Below the pieces are notes generated by a model. That model was not told the origin of the DNA, did not search any database, and saw only the letters and a program-made list of their open reading frames with translations. A stretch of 64,000 bases of DNA from an uncultured Mucilaginibacter sp. Its GTDB lineage: Bacteria > Bacteroidota > Bacteroidia > Sphingobacteriales > Sphingobacteriaceae. Position 1 is the stretch's first letter. Every line of letters starts with the position of its first letter. Made by a program: the position numbers and the translations under genes. The stretch covers positions 1 to 64,000 of the forward strand of contig CAITEP010000021.1 of NCBI GenBank assembly GCA_903891475.1. The letters are read 5' to 3'. This document shows positions 43,347 to 52,888 of this stretch, one piece after another.

Positions 43347-44045
43347 ATGCCAATGAAAGCAAAAAATCTAGCAAGATTAGCGGGGCTACTATATTTTCTT
43401 TTGACCATTCAAGCTCCCATTTCTCTTCTTTATGTGCCATCCCATATTTTGGTTAATGGCAATCCATTAGCTACAATTAACAACATTCTTGCTCATGAAT
43501 TTTTATTCCGTCTGAGTATTATAAGTCAGCTTGCAAGCGCCATTATATTCATTTATCTTGCTTTTGTCCTCTATAAGCTATTCAAATCAGTAAATCAATT
43601 TCAGTCTGGTTTATTAGTTGCCTTTGTTTTAGCGCAGGTTATTACCACATTTGTTTTTGAAACATTTAATTTTACTTCTTTGATGATTGCAAAGAATGAA
43701 ATATTGCCGATGCTACAACCAGATGTGAAACAAAACCTCGTATTGCTATTTTTAAAGATCCATAATTATGGGTTAACAATACAGGAAATATTATGGGGTT
43801 TCTGGCTTTTACCCTTTGGCTTATTAGTTTACCAATCAGGGTTAATACCTAAGATATTTACTTTTTGCTTGGTATTTGGTTTTGTTTGCTGGCTGAGCGA
43901 CAGTGTTTCATTTATTCTTTTCCCTGCTTATCATCCTTTTGTTTCTGAAATTGTAATGAAAGCTGGCTGGATAGGAGAAATGCCGATATTATTATGGCTT
44001 TTAATAAAAGGGGCAAATAATAACAAGCAGCCATTAGAAACATAG
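43347..44045 (+). CDS. DUF4386 family membrane protein
   Basis: A 232-aa protein with about six membrane helices. ARLAGLLYFLLTIQAP at the N-terminus and GFWLLPFGLLVYQSGLIPKIF in the middle are hallmarks of DUF4386, a bacterial membrane family of unknown function. There is no charged catalytic pattern. Monocistronic. The region upstream to the yidC terminator is AT-rich without an obvious -7 element. Bacteroidota use this family sporadically, so recent acquisition is possible. Confidence 0.75.
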   Translation: MPMKAKNLARLAGLLYFLLTIQAPISLLYVPSHILVNGNPLATINNILAHEFLFRLSIISQLASAIIFIYLAFVLYKLFKSVNQFQSGLLVAFVLAQVITTFVFETFNFTSLMIAKNEILPMLQPDVKQNLVLLFLKIHNYGLTIQEILWGFWLLPFGLLVYQSGLIPKIFTFCLVFGFVCWLSDSVSFILFPAYHPFVSEIVMKAGWIGEMPILLWLLIKGANNNKQPLET

Positions 44046-44475
44046 GTGTACCTTAGAGAGATAATATAATCTTTAGAATCAATACCATTATCGTCAAGAT
44101 ATTCGGTAGGATATTAATACTTGCTTGGGGTATTCTACTCGTGGCTGCTAAGCTTGTAAATTATTACTTTGAATTATGCCTACTAACCTTATAATCAATT
44201 AAGGGTATTACTGTAAAGGTGTTCAAATAAACCTTGTCTATGAGTCTAGAATGATTTAATCCCTACTATATTATTAGTTTAAGCTGGATTACACTATCAT
44301 TTGTTTTCTTATTTTAATGTGTCGATCTCTAACAATAAATTACAGGATTTCCTAATTTCAGACTTTAGTACTTCTATCACAATTAATTTGTTCGGGCAAT
44401 TTTTATTTCTATTTCGAAATCTAAGTTATTGTTCAATAATTTTATAAAAATCTATAAAGCGAAAAGTTGTTCCAC
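44046..44475. other. Gene-free interval, no recognisable feature
   Basis: About 430 bp of AT-rich DNA. A 46-codon hydrophobic frame near 44060-44195 lacks a start codon. No repeats of the dispersed families seen. Confidence 0.5.
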
Positions 44476-44510
44476 TAAAAAAGCCCGCTGGTTTGCACCA
44501 ATCGGGCTTA
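44476..44510 (-). terminator. Terminator of the GIN-domain protein gene
   Basis: On the minus strand AAGCCCGATTGGT-gcaa-ACCAGCGGGCTT is followed by TTTTT. Confidence 0.85.
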
Positions 44511-44577
44511 ATCAAATCAACCAATTATATTTTGTAGCTTACTCTAAATTTTATAGAATAATTGTTATTTCTTTTAC

Positions 44578-45171
44578 TTACAGAATTACCAATTCTGCTT
44601 CGTTAATGTTTACTTTATTTTCAGTAAAGTGTGTGTAAACTAAATTTTTGCTGGTTAATGTTGCAGCAATGTCTTTACTCAAAAAATATTCATCAATACG
44701 TCCGCTTAAGTTGGCTTTAGCTTGATCAGCAAGGCTGATTTTTGCGCTAAAAGCATCCAAATTTAAATTTGCGTTCGCGTTATTATGCAAATCAACATTA
44801 AATTCAATTTTTGACAGGTTGTTACCAAATGATTTTATTTCGGCATTATCAAAGGCGGTTACAGAAGTGATGTTATTTGAAGTTACCCAAACCACTAATT
44901 TTTCTGTTTTGTATGAAGCTATACTTAATACACCATTATGATTTTGGATCAAGGCGTTTTCACCATAATATTGGTTGTATACTTTTACACTTTCAGTATT
45001 ACCATCTGATAAATAAAGTTCTACATTACCGTGAACTTCAATTTTGTTGATATTGTTGATACCAGCCAACGTGGTTATTACTGAACTTTTGGTTGTAGCG
45101 GCATTTACTGATTTTGTGGTACCGAATAAGGTTACTAATAAAATTGCTATTGTTAAGATACGTGTTTTCAT
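44578..45171 (-). CDS. Secreted GIN-domain-like (DUF2807) protein
   Basis: A 197-aa protein starting at MKTRILTIAILLV; an upstream TTG in frame is rejected. Signal peptide with cleavage near VNAAT. The rest is a repetitive beta-helix-like stretch (NKIEVHGNVELYLSDGNTESVKVY, NHNGVLSIASYK, VTAFDNAEIKSF, VDLHNNANANLNLDAF) typical of GIN/DUF2807 putative auto-transporter adhesin-like proteins found in Bacteroidota. Function unknown; probably periplasmic or on the surface. The -7 element TACTTTTG (45306-45299) is ~130 bp upstream. Confidence 0.75.
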   Translation of the reverse strand: MKTRILTIAILLVTLFGTTKSVNAATTKSSVITTLAGINNINKIEVHGNVELYLSDGNTESVKVYNQYYGENALIQNHNGVLSIASYKTEKLVVWVTSNNITSVTAFDNAEIKSFGNNLSKIEFNVDLHNNANANLNLDAFSAKISLADQAKANLSGRIDEYFLSKDIAATLTSKNLVYTHFTENKVNINEAELVIL

Positions 45172-45298
45172 TTTCTTTATTATTTTGATTTTCAATTATT
45201 TGTATTTTAGTATTTTTAATTACACCAATAAGACCATGCTAATTTAAAAACGTTACAGTGGTTTGGCGGGTAATAGATGAACACCATTAAATACTCGG

Positions 45299-45306
45299 CA
45301 AAAGTA
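45299..45306 (-). promoter_or_regulatory. -7 element TACTTTTG of the GIN-domain gene
   Basis: CAAAAGTA on plus. The rest of the 417-bp gap 45172-45588 shows nothing else I can support. Confidence 0.5.
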
Positions 45307-45588
45307 TAGTTTTTATCGGCGAAAACATTCATCTTAGTGTAATTGTTACACTAAGTAATTTTCTTTTAAATTTTATTCAGAACGTATAAATAGGAGGTAA
45401 AAACAGAAGGAACAGTATAAAATTTTATGTCTGTTAAACTTACCCTATTTTCGATGCTGTTTTAGGTAGCCAGACAGAATTTCATTTTTACCCTAATTTT
45501 TTGTGTGAAATAGTTTTTATTTAAGATTATGATATTGTTTTGACAATTGACTGTCGAATATCTCAACAAATTCTGGGTTTTGTTGTGT

Positions 45589-47484
45589 TTATTTCAAACT
45601 AAGCTTGTCGCTACTGAACTTTATTTTGCCTGCATCCAGCAAAATTCGGATGGTTTCTATCTTATCCTTTTCAGAACCGGTAAATATGGCCGATACCAGC
45701 GAGCTGGTACTTAATGCCTCTTTAGCCAATATTTGAAAAATCTCATTGGTAATGGTATCCAAAAGCTGGGCAGGGTTTTTTTGACGCTTTTCTTCCATAC
45801 ATACATCGCAAACACCACATTTACTTGGGTTGGCCTCGTTAAAATATGATAGTAGTAAGATGCTCCTACAAGTTTTTTCTTCAGCATAGGTAAAAACGGC
45901 TTCCATTTTTTTTCTGTAACTGGCCTTCCGTTCATCAATGGCTTTTTTGTTAATGTATAAAGCCTTTGCTTCTTGTCTGGGTTTTAGCCAGGTTACCTGC
46001 GGGGTATCGGTTTGTTGTTGGTAATTTAGTATTTTAAATTCCTGAAGTTGATTTAAGCCCTCTATTACTTGCTGCACATTCATGTTGGCTCGTTTGGCCA
46101 AGTCAAATTCTCTTAAGTTTACATAATTTTCAAAAGCACCACCATACGAACGTAGCACGGCTTTAATAAAAGGATCCCAACCCGGGTTTTGAATTTGGAA
46201 ATTATAAAGCTGCTCATTCATCACCATAAACTTAAAGCGGGAGGGTAAAAATACGCTTTCATTAAAGGCAAGATATTCATCCAACTCTAAAAACTTTAGG
46301 GCATTGAGCGTTTTAACAGCATCTAACTTAAAACGACTACAAAAATCGCCTATGTTTAAATCGAAACTCAATCCCGCACCCGCTTCATAGGCTAGTTGGT
46401 AATAATTGGCCAGGTAATGATAAGTCTGTTTTATCTCGTCGATGGTAGGGAAACTCAATTCAAACTTTTTTTCAAGTCTTAGTCTATCGGTATAATTATA
46501 CAAAAGTACCGCATAGGCTTTTTGCTCATCCCTTCCTGCTCTTCCGGCTTCTTGATAATAGGCTTCCAAACTTTCGGGCGGGTCTTTGTGTACCACAAAA
46601 CGAACATCGGGCTTATCAATTCCCATCCCGAAGGCATTGGTAGCTACAATTACCCTGGTTCGGTTTTTTTTCCAGCTTTCTTGCTTAGCCGATCGTAGTC
46701 CGGCTTCCAATCCAGCATGGTAATAATCGGCCTTAATGCCATTTTCGTTTAAAAAATTGGCAATTTCGGTGGTATCTTTTCTGTTTCTGGTATATACGAT
46801 GCCGCTTCCTTTTACCCCATTTGCTATTTCTAAAAGTTTGCGGAGTTTATTTTCATCATCCTGAACCACATAGCTTAAATTTTTACGGCTAAAGCTTTGT
46901 TGAAAAACAACGCCATTTTTAAAATTCAGCTTTTCCTGAATATCTATTTTCACCTCGGCAGTTGCCGTAGCAGTTAGGGCTAATACCGGGACTTGCGGAT
47001 GCAACAAGCGCAGATTTGCCAATTGTAAATATGGCGGACGGAAATCATAACCCCACTGCGAAATGCAATGCGCCTCATCAACAGCAATCAGGTTTACATT
47101 CATGAATTTTATACGCTCCTGCACCAAATCCGACAATAAGCGTTCGGGCGATAGGTAAAGGAATTTAACCTGCCCGTATATGCAATGATCGAGCGCGATA
47201 TCAATCTCGTTTTTTCCCATGCCCGAAACAATGGATACCGCATTGATGCCCTTCTCCTTTAAATTTTCAACCTGATCTTTCATCAGCGAAATTAGGGGGG
47301 AGACTACTATGCAAAGGCCATCCTTTACCAAAGCAGGTATTTGAAAACAAATTGACTTACCGCCCCCTGTAGGCAAAAGCGCCAAGGTATCATTACCCAA
47401 CAAAACGGATTGGATAATTTCTTCCTGCAAGGGGCGAAATGTATCATGGTTCCAATATTTTTTGAGTATTTGCTGTGTGGTCAT
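45589..47484 (-). CDS. recQ: ATP-dependent DNA helicase RecQ
   Basis: A 631-aa protein. Motif 0 FRPLQEEII, motif I LLPTGGGKSICFQIP, motif II AVDEAHCISQWGYDFRPPY with the RecQ aromatic-rich loop, and motifs V/VI TNAFGMGIDKPDVRFVVH and YQEAGRAGRD. The RecQ zinc site is CRSILLLSYF...SKCGVCDVC. The C-terminal RQC winged helix is present but no clear HRDC domain follows, as in the shorter Bacteroidota RecQ paralogues. A 3'-5' helicase in recombination repair. Monocistronic, diverging from the amidohydrolase gene. Confidence 0.93.
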   Translation of the reverse strand: MTTQQILKKYWNHDTFRPLQEEIIQSVLLGNDTLALLPTGGGKSICFQIPALVKDGLCIVVSPLISLMKDQVENLKEKGINAVSIVSGMGKNEIDIALDHCIYGQVKFLYLSPERLLSDLVQERIKFMNVNLIAVDEAHCISQWGYDFRPPYLQLANLRLLHPQVPVLALTATATAEVKIDIQEKLNFKNGVVFQQSFSRKNLSYVVQDDENKLRKLLEIANGVKGSGIVYTRNRKDTTEIANFLNENGIKADYYHAGLEAGLRSAKQESWKKNRTRVIVATNAFGMGIDKPDVRFVVHKDPPESLEAYYQEAGRAGRDEQKAYAVLLYNYTDRLRLEKKFELSFPTIDEIKQTYHYLANYYQLAYEAGAGLSFDLNIGDFCSRFKLDAVKTLNALKFLELDEYLAFNESVFLPSRFKFMVMNEQLYNFQIQNPGWDPFIKAVLRSYGGAFENYVNLREFDLAKRANMNVQQVIEGLNQLQEFKILNYQQQTDTPQVTWLKPRQEAKALYINKKAIDERKASYRKKMEAVFTYAEEKTCRSILLLSYFNEANPSKCGVCDVCMEEKRQKNPAQLLDTITNEIFQILAKEALSTSSLVSAIFTGSEKDKIETIRILLDAGKIKFSSDKLSLK

Positions 47485-47626
47485 TTAAATTTGAATCATT
47501 TGTTACCTTACTCAACATACTTTTATTTTATAAATAAAAATGTTGGAATGATTGTAAATATAAAGCTGAAATTGCAATTTGAAAATCTTAAAAGCATTAT
47601 ATTGGTTAACTTCGTAAAGTAAACGT

Positions 47627-50600
47627 ATGAATATAAAAATGAAAATTGTTTTATCTACCTTTCTAATATTAATGTTATCGACTTCCATTTATGGGCAGAA
47701 GTGGAATGTTGAAACCCCTACGGGTCCTTCAAAAAAGCTAACCTTTACCACCGACGAAGGTACCTGGATGGATTTGGATGTGAGCCCGGATGGGAAAAAT
47801 ATTGTCTTTGATTTATTGGGCGATATTTATACCATGCCATTTACAGGCGGTAAAGCAACCTTATTAGCTGGTGGTAGGGCATGGGAGATACAACCCAGGT
47901 TTAGTCCGGACGGTAAGTTGATATCGTACACCAGCGATAAAGACGGTGCCGATAATATTTGGGTGATGAACAGCGATGGCACCAATAAACACGCCGTTAC
48001 TACTGAGACCTTTAGATTATTAAACAATGCCTCATGGAGCCCCGATGGGCAGTTTTTAGTAGCAAGGAAGCATTTTACAGGAACCCGATCATTAGGAGCA
48101 GGCGAAATGTGGCTATACCATAAAACCGGTGGCGAAGGTATACAACTTACCAAACGCAAAAACGATCAGCAAGATGCAGGTGAACCTGTTATATCGCCAG
48201 ATGGCAAATATGTGTATTGGAGCGAAGATGTTACTCCCGGCCCTTACTTTCAATATAATAAAGACCCCAATAAAGGGATTTATGCCATTAAAAGGATGGA
48301 TCGTAAAAATGGCGATATTGAAACCGTTATTGAGGGTACGGGGGGTGCGTGCCGACCGCAAGTATCGCCAAATGGAAAGTTTTTGGCTTTTGTAAAAAGA
48401 GTAAGGTTAAAATCGGAACTCTATATACATAACCTAGCTACCGGCGAAGAGTGGCCTGTTTATACCGATTTATCGCACGATCAGCAAGAAACCTGGGCTA
48501 TTTTTGGTGTATATCCAAATTTTGCCTGGACGCCCGATAGTAAAAACATAGTTTTTTATGCCAAAGGTAAAATATGGAATTTAGATATAGGCTCATTAAA
48601 TGCCGTTCAAATACCATTTGAGGTTACCTCTACCCAAACCATTACAGATGCTTTGCACTTTCAACAAAAGGTGTTTCAGGAGGAATTTCCGGTGAAGATG
48701 ATTAGGCAGCTTACTACCTCGCCCGATGGGAAGGGGGTGGCCTTTAACGCGGCAGGTTATATTTATATAAAAGCATTGCCCAATGGCAAACCTGAGCGCA
48801 TTAGTTTTACGAATGATTTTGAGTATTGGCCAAGTTTTAGTCCCGACGGTAAGTCGTTAGTATATATCAGTTGGAGCGATGAATTAAAGGGTTCCATCAA
48901 TAAAATAGACCTTACCACTTGCGAAATTACCAAGCTAACTGTTGATAAAGGCTTTTACTATTCGCCACGATTCTCGAACAAAGGCGATAAAATTATTTAT
49001 TGCAAAGGTGTAGGAAACGATATGGCCGGCTTTGCATTCGGAAAAAATCCGGGTATTTTTATGATGCCTGCTAACGGAGGTATCGCGAAAAAAATCACCA
49101 ATAATGGGGTTTATCCTCAGTTTTCGAGCGATGATTCGAAAATTTATTATCAGGGCGATGAAGGAGATAAGAAAGCGTTTAAAGTGATTGATACTACTGG
49201 TGCCAATAATCAAACTTTATACACCTCCACCTATGCTACACAGTTTGCACCGAGTCCGGATGGCAAGTGGATGGCCTTTACCGACCTCTTTAATTGCTAC
49301 CTCACGCCAATGGTGAACACCGGTATAGTGCAAGACTTATCAGGAAATAATAAGGCCATACCTGTTAGCAAACTAACAAAAGATGCGGGCACTTATATAC
49401 ATTGGAGTAATGATAGCCAAAAGCTGATGTGGACCTTAGGTCCTAAATATTTTGAACGAGATATTCATCATGTTTTCTCGTTTGTAGAGGGAAGTGCCGA
49501 TAAGGCAGCCGCTATAGATACCATTGGGACCGACATCGGCCTAACGTTAAAAACGGATGTGCCGGATGGAAAAATAGCTTTTAAAAATGCCCGCATAATT
49601 ACCATGAAAGGCGATGAGGTAATTGAAAATGCTACCATCGTAATCGACCAAAATAAAATTGTGGCTGTAGGTAAAACTACCGAGGTGCAAATACCGGCCG
49701 ATGCCAAGGTGTATGATTTTTCGGGAAAAACCATTATGCCGGGTATGGTAGATGTACACGCGCATTTACATACCAGTCCGGATGGTATTACCCCACAGCA
49801 AGATTGGAACTATTATGCCAACCTGGCCTTTGGCGTTACCACCTCGCACGATCCTTCCAGCAATACCGAAATGGTATTTAGTCAGTCGGAAATGTTGAAG
49901 GCGGGTAATTTAGTTGGGCCTAGGGTATATTCAACCGGTACCATATTATATGGTGCTGATGGCGATATAAAGGCGGTAATTAATAATATTGATGACGCGC
50001 GCTCGCATTTACGGAGGTTAAAAGCAGTAGGCGCGTTTTCGGTTAAGAGTTATAACCAACCACGCCGAGAGCAAAGGCAACAAATAATTGAAGCCGCCCG
50101 AGAATTGCAGATGGAAGTGGTACCCGAAGGAGGATCGACCTTTTTTACCAATATGAATATGATATTGGATGGGCATACAGGCATTGAGCATGCCATTCCG
50201 GTTTGGCCCGTGTATAAGGATGTAAAAACATTTTGGAACGGTAGCAAAACCGCTTATACGCCAACCCTGATAGTTAGCTATGGCTCGCAATTTGGTGAGA
50301 ATTTTTGGTATGATAGGACGGAGGTTTGGAAAAATGAGCGCCTGCTAAATTTTACCCCCCAATTTATTATTGATGCACGTTCCCGCCGGCGAACAACGGC
50401 CGAGTATGGCGATTATGGGCATATTGAGGTTTCGAAAGCGGTTAAACAAATAAATGATGGGGGTACCAAGGTTAATTTAGGCGCCCACGGACAAATACAA
50501 GGTTTAGGCGCGCATTGGGAACTGTGGATGTTAACGCAGGGAGGCATGAGTCCGCTGCAGGCCATACGTTGCGCCACCATTAACGGAGCCTCGTATTTAG

Positions 50601-50872
50601 GGATGGATAAAGAAATAGGATCCTTAGAGGTTGGTAAACTGGCGGATATGGTTATTTTGAATGATAACCCATTGGTGGATATCCACAACAGTGAAAAAAT
50701 AAATTACGTAATGGTTAACGGCAGGTTGTACGATGCCTACTCCATGAATGAATTAGGGAACAGGGAAAAAGCCCGTTTACCATTTTGGTGGCAACAGCCA
50801 CATAGTGATGTAAGCAACCAGCCTAGTGGACCTATTGATACCTATTTATTTACCAGGCAGGATGGGGATTGA
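47627..50872 (+). CDS. Exported TolB-like propeller fused to amidohydrolase
   Basis: A 1081-aa protein with signal peptide (MKIVLSTFLILMLSTSIYG). Residues ~40-640 are WD40-like PD40/TolB repeats (LDVSPDGKNIVFDLLGDIYT, PRFSPDGKLISYTSDKDG and many more). Residues ~650-1060 are an amidohydrolase: KTIMPGMVDVHAHLH with the metal-binding HxH, further His in DGHTGIEHAI, and GSLEVGKLADMVILNDNPL near the end. It is probably a periplasmic hydrolase (dipeptidase or imidazolonepropionase-like). The substrate is unknown. TAACTTCG just upstream is a weak -7 candidate. A hairpin terminator follows. Confidence 0.85.
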   Translation: MNIKMKIVLSTFLILMLSTSIYGQKWNVETPTGPSKKLTFTTDEGTWMDLDVSPDGKNIVFDLLGDIYTMPFTGGKATLLAGGRAWEIQPRFSPDGKLISYTSDKDGADNIWVMNSDGTNKHAVTTETFRLLNNASWSPDGQFLVARKHFTGTRSLGAGEMWLYHKTGGEGIQLTKRKNDQQDAGEPVISPDGKYVYWSEDVTPGPYFQYNKDPNKGIYAIKRMDRKNGDIETVIEGTGGACRPQVSPNGKFLAFVKRVRLKSELYIHNLATGEEWPVYTDLSHDQQETWAIFGVYPNFAWTPDSKNIVFYAKGKIWNLDIGSLNAVQIPFEVTSTQTITDALHFQQKVFQEEFPVKMIRQLTTSPDGKGVAFNAAGYIYIKALPNGKPERISFTNDFEYWPSFSPDGKSLVYISWSDELKGSINKIDLTTCEITKLTVDKGFYYSPRFSNKGDKIIYCKGVGNDMAGFAFGKNPGIFMMPANGGIAKKITNNGVYPQFSSDDSKIYYQGDEGDKKAFKVIDTTGANNQTLYTSTYATQFAPSPDGKWMAFTDLFNCYLTPMVNTGIVQDLSGNNKAIPVSKLTKDAGTYIHWSNDSQKLMWTLGPKYFERDIHHVFSFVEGSADKAAAIDTIGTDIGLTLKTDVPDGKIAFKNARIITMKGDEVIENATIVIDQNKIVAVGKTTEVQIPADAKVYDFSGKTIMPGMVDVHAHLHTSPDGITPQQDWNYYANLAFGVTTSHDPSSNTEMVFSQSEMLKAGNLVGPRVYSTGTILYGADGDIKAVINNIDDARSHLRRLKAVGAFSVKSYNQPRREQRQQIIEAARELQMEVVPEGGSTFFTNMNMILDGHTGIEHAIPVWPVYKDVKTFWNGSKTAYTPTLIVSYGSQFGENFWYDRTEVWKNERLLNFTPQFIIDARSRRRTTAEYGDYGHIEVSKAVKQINDGGTKVNLGAHGQIQGLGAHWELWMLTQGGMSPLQAIRCATINGASYLGMDKEIGSLEVGKLADMVILNDNPLVDIHNSEKINYVMVNGRLYDAYSMNELGNREKARLPFWWQQPHSDVSNQPSGPIDTYLFTRQDGD

Positions 50873-50900
50873 GTTTAAAATTTAGTTTAAACAAAAAACC

Positions 50901-50947
50901 AAAAATCGCCAGTTCAAGCATTAATACTTGAATTAGCGATTTTTTTA
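50901..50947 (+). terminator. Terminator of the amidohydrolase gene (CGCCAGTTCAAG family)
   Basis: TCGCCAGTTCAAGca-ttaa-tacTTGAATTAGCGA with A and T runs outside. Same family as the hairpin at 19866-19897, with several compensated or G-T pairs, and likewise flanked by tatctgtatatcagtt words. Confidence 0.8.
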
Positions 50948-51024
50948 TTAACTATCTGTATATCAGTTATTTATAAATTTATATTAACCAATAATAGCCT
51001 ACTACTTATTGCCTACCCCTTTAT

Positions 51025-51175
51025 TTTCATTTAGCCCATTATTTGGGAAATGAAAATTAGCCCCGCTATTTAAATATTTTTTGTGTTTTGGCACAATGCT
51101 TAAGGTTTGTAATTAAAATTGATTTTAGAGGAGTTTAAACGGTATTTAAACGGGTGTTGGGTGGGTTGAAGGTTG
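51025..51175 (+). repeat. Dispersed repeat B, copy 3
   Basis: Core gattttagaggagtttaaac at 51121, preceded by ttttttgtgttttggcac and followed by gggttgaaggttg, as in copy 2. Confidence 0.75.
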
Positions 51176-51398
51176 TTTTAACTTGCAGTTGTGGGTTTAT
51201 AGTAACGGTTGTTTAAGTATACAGGTTCGCAGTTGGGAAATAGAACAGAGGTGGATGCCTTATATAAATGTACTAAAACCACAAGAGGGACTCTTACGGG
51301 AGCTAGGAGAAATATTTTTTAAAGGTTAATTTGCTAAAAGACACAAGGGAGACCCATTTCGGAGCGGAATAAAATTAAAAGTTCACTTATTTCCTATT

Positions 51399-51433
51399 GA
51401 CTTATAGTCGAATACGCAATAGCTTGCGGCTAT
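51399..51433. promoter_or_regulatory. C-box-like operator of the restriction-modification regulator
   Basis: GACTTATAGTC (51399-51409) is an inverted repeat GACT-N3-AGTC of the kind described for C-protein boxes of restriction-modification systems. A second inverted repeat ATAGC-ttgcg-GCTAT (51419-51433) overlaps the start codon. ACTTAT also occurs once more at 51385-51390. The position fits autoregulation by the protein encoded immediately downstream. Confidence 0.65.
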
Positions 51434-51662
51434 GGATATTCGAAAGAAAATAGGGCTTAGAATTAAAGAATATAGAACTAATCTAAAACTTACCCAAGAA
51501 GCTTTAGCCTTTAAGGCTGAGATAGATAAGACATATGTAAATGAGGTTGAAAACGGTAAAAGGAACATATCCGTCATTAATCTTGAAAAAATAATAACTG
51601 CATTAGAGGTTTCTATTAGCGAGTTTTTTAGTAGTAATGAGTTTAATGGAGGAATTAACTAA
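51432..51662 (+). CDS. XRE-family helix-turn-helix regulator, C-protein-like
   Basis: A 76-aa protein, the size of restriction-modification controller (C) proteins. It is a lone helix-turn-helix domain: IGLRIKEYRTNLKLTQEALAFKAEIDKTYVNEVENGKRNIS, ending in VINLEKIITALEVSISEFF. Its stop codon overlaps the methyltransferase start by 1 bp (TAATG), so the two are translationally coupled. It probably binds the C-box 22-32 bp upstream of its own start, activating and later repressing the operon. In most known systems C precedes the endonuclease gene; here it precedes the methyltransferase. Confidence 0.8.
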   Translation: MDIRKKIGLRIKEYRTNLKLTQEALAFKAEIDKTYVNEVENGKRNISVINLEKIITALEVSISEFFSSNEFNGGIN

Positions 51663-52888
51663 TGGCTGTTAAACCTTCACAAGCTAAATCTTCATTAATA
51701 GAAAATGATCTTGATTCCGCTGTCCTTACCCACTTTGTTGTTACTGGTAATAACATTTATAAAGAAAAGGCATATCAAATTGTTAATGAAAATAATTGGA
51801 ATTTTAGTGAACCTGAAGTCCTATACAAGGCTATTCAAAAGGAATTATTTACTTTGGATGGCATTCCCTTTCCCGGTCCAAGGCTTGGTACTGAAAAATT
51901 CACATTTATTGATTTATTTGCAGGAATTGGAGGGTTTAGACTTGCATTGCAAAATTTAGGTGGTTTATGTGTTTATAGCTCTGAATATGACAAATTTGCA
52001 CAAAAAACTTATTTAGCAAATTTTGGAGAAATCCCATTTGGTGACATAACCAAGGATGAAGTAAAAGCCTTTATACCGTCCAATTTTGATATTATTTGCG
52101 GAGGCTTTCCCTGCCAACCTTTCTCAATAGCTGGGGTATCTAAAAAGAATAGTTTAGGTCGCAAACATGGTTTTGAAGATGAAAAACAAGGAAATCTTTT
52201 TTTTCATGTTGCAGAAATTATTCAAAAGCATAGACCAAAAGCATTTTTTCTTGAAAATGTTAAAAACCTAGTATCTCATGATAAGGGCAATACTTTTAAG
52301 GTAATTAAACAAACTTTGGAGGATTTAAATTATTCATTTGATTATCGTGTTTTAAATGGTAAACACTTTGTACCGCAACATCGAGACCGTACAATAATGG
52401 TAGGATTTGATAAAGACTTATTTGGTGATAATATTAAATTTGACTTTAATAATGTAAAACTTCCTGAGGCAAATAAAAAAATAAGTCAAATCTTAAAAAA
52501 AGATATTGACCCGAAGTATACTCTTTCAGACAAGTTATGGCAATACCTACAGGATTATTCGGCAAAGCATAGATTAAAGGGTAATGGTTTTGGTTTTGGT
52601 TTGGTCAATTTGGATGGAATTACAAGAACAATAAGTGCAAGATATTATAAAGATGGTTCAGAAATTCTAATCCCTCAAAATGGTCTAAATCCAAGAAGGC
52701 TTACACCTGATGAATGTGCCGCTTTACAAGGCTATCCTGTTAATCAAGGGAGTAAGAGTTTTAGAATACCAGTATCAGATAATCAAGCCTACAAACAATT
52801 TGGAAATTCTGTTGTGACTCCTTTAATTGAAGCTGTTGGTAAAGAAATAGTCATTTTATTGACTTCCTTTAAAGATTTAAAAGATTAA
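51662..52888 (+). CDS. DNA (cytosine-5-)-methyltransferase
   Basis: A 408-aa protein. Motif I FIDLFAGIGGFR (82-93), motif IV GGFPCQPFSIAG with catalytic Cys151, motif VI FFLENV with Glu198, motif VIII QHRDR (239-243), motif IX RRLTPDECAALQGYP, motif X YKQFGNSVVTPL. The ~80-residue N-terminal extension before motif I is helical and of unknown role. A short target recognition region of ~100 residues lies between VIII and IX. Partner of the convergent MvaI/BcnI-like endonuclease, so the target is likely of CCNGG type (inference). Its 3' end overlaps that gene by 20 bp. Confidence 0.93.
   Translation: MAVKPSQAKSSLIENDLDSAVLTHFVVTGNNIYKEKAYQIVNENNWNFSEPEVLYKAIQKELFTLDGIPFPGPRLGTEKFTFIDLFAGIGGFRLALQNLGGLCVYSSEYDKFAQKTYLANFGEIPFGDITKDEVKAFIPSNFDIICGGFPCQPFSIAGVSKKNSLGRKHGFEDEKQGNLFFHVAEIIQKHRPKAFFLENVKNLVSHDKGNTFKVIKQTLEDLNYSFDYRVLNGKHFVPQHRDRTIMVGFDKDLFGDNIKFDFNNVKLPEANKKISQILKKDIDPKYTLSDKLWQYLQDYSAKHRLKGNGFGFGLVNLDGITRTISARYYKDGSEILIPQNGLNPRRLTPDECAALQGYPVNQGSKSFRIPVSDNQAYKQFGNSVVTPLIEAVGKEIVILLTSFKDLKD

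Larger units (their letters stand above)
50873..51431. other. Interval between the amidohydrolase gene and the second restriction-modification system
   Basis: Contains the terminator hairpin, repeat B (51025-51175), ~200 bp without recognisable features and the C-box operator region. No gene seen. Confidence 0.65.

Noticed and set aside
44060-44195. Hydrophobic 46-codon frame downstream of the DUF4386 gene
   Set aside because: No start codon, leader or similarity to neighbours; probably chance in AT-rich DNA.
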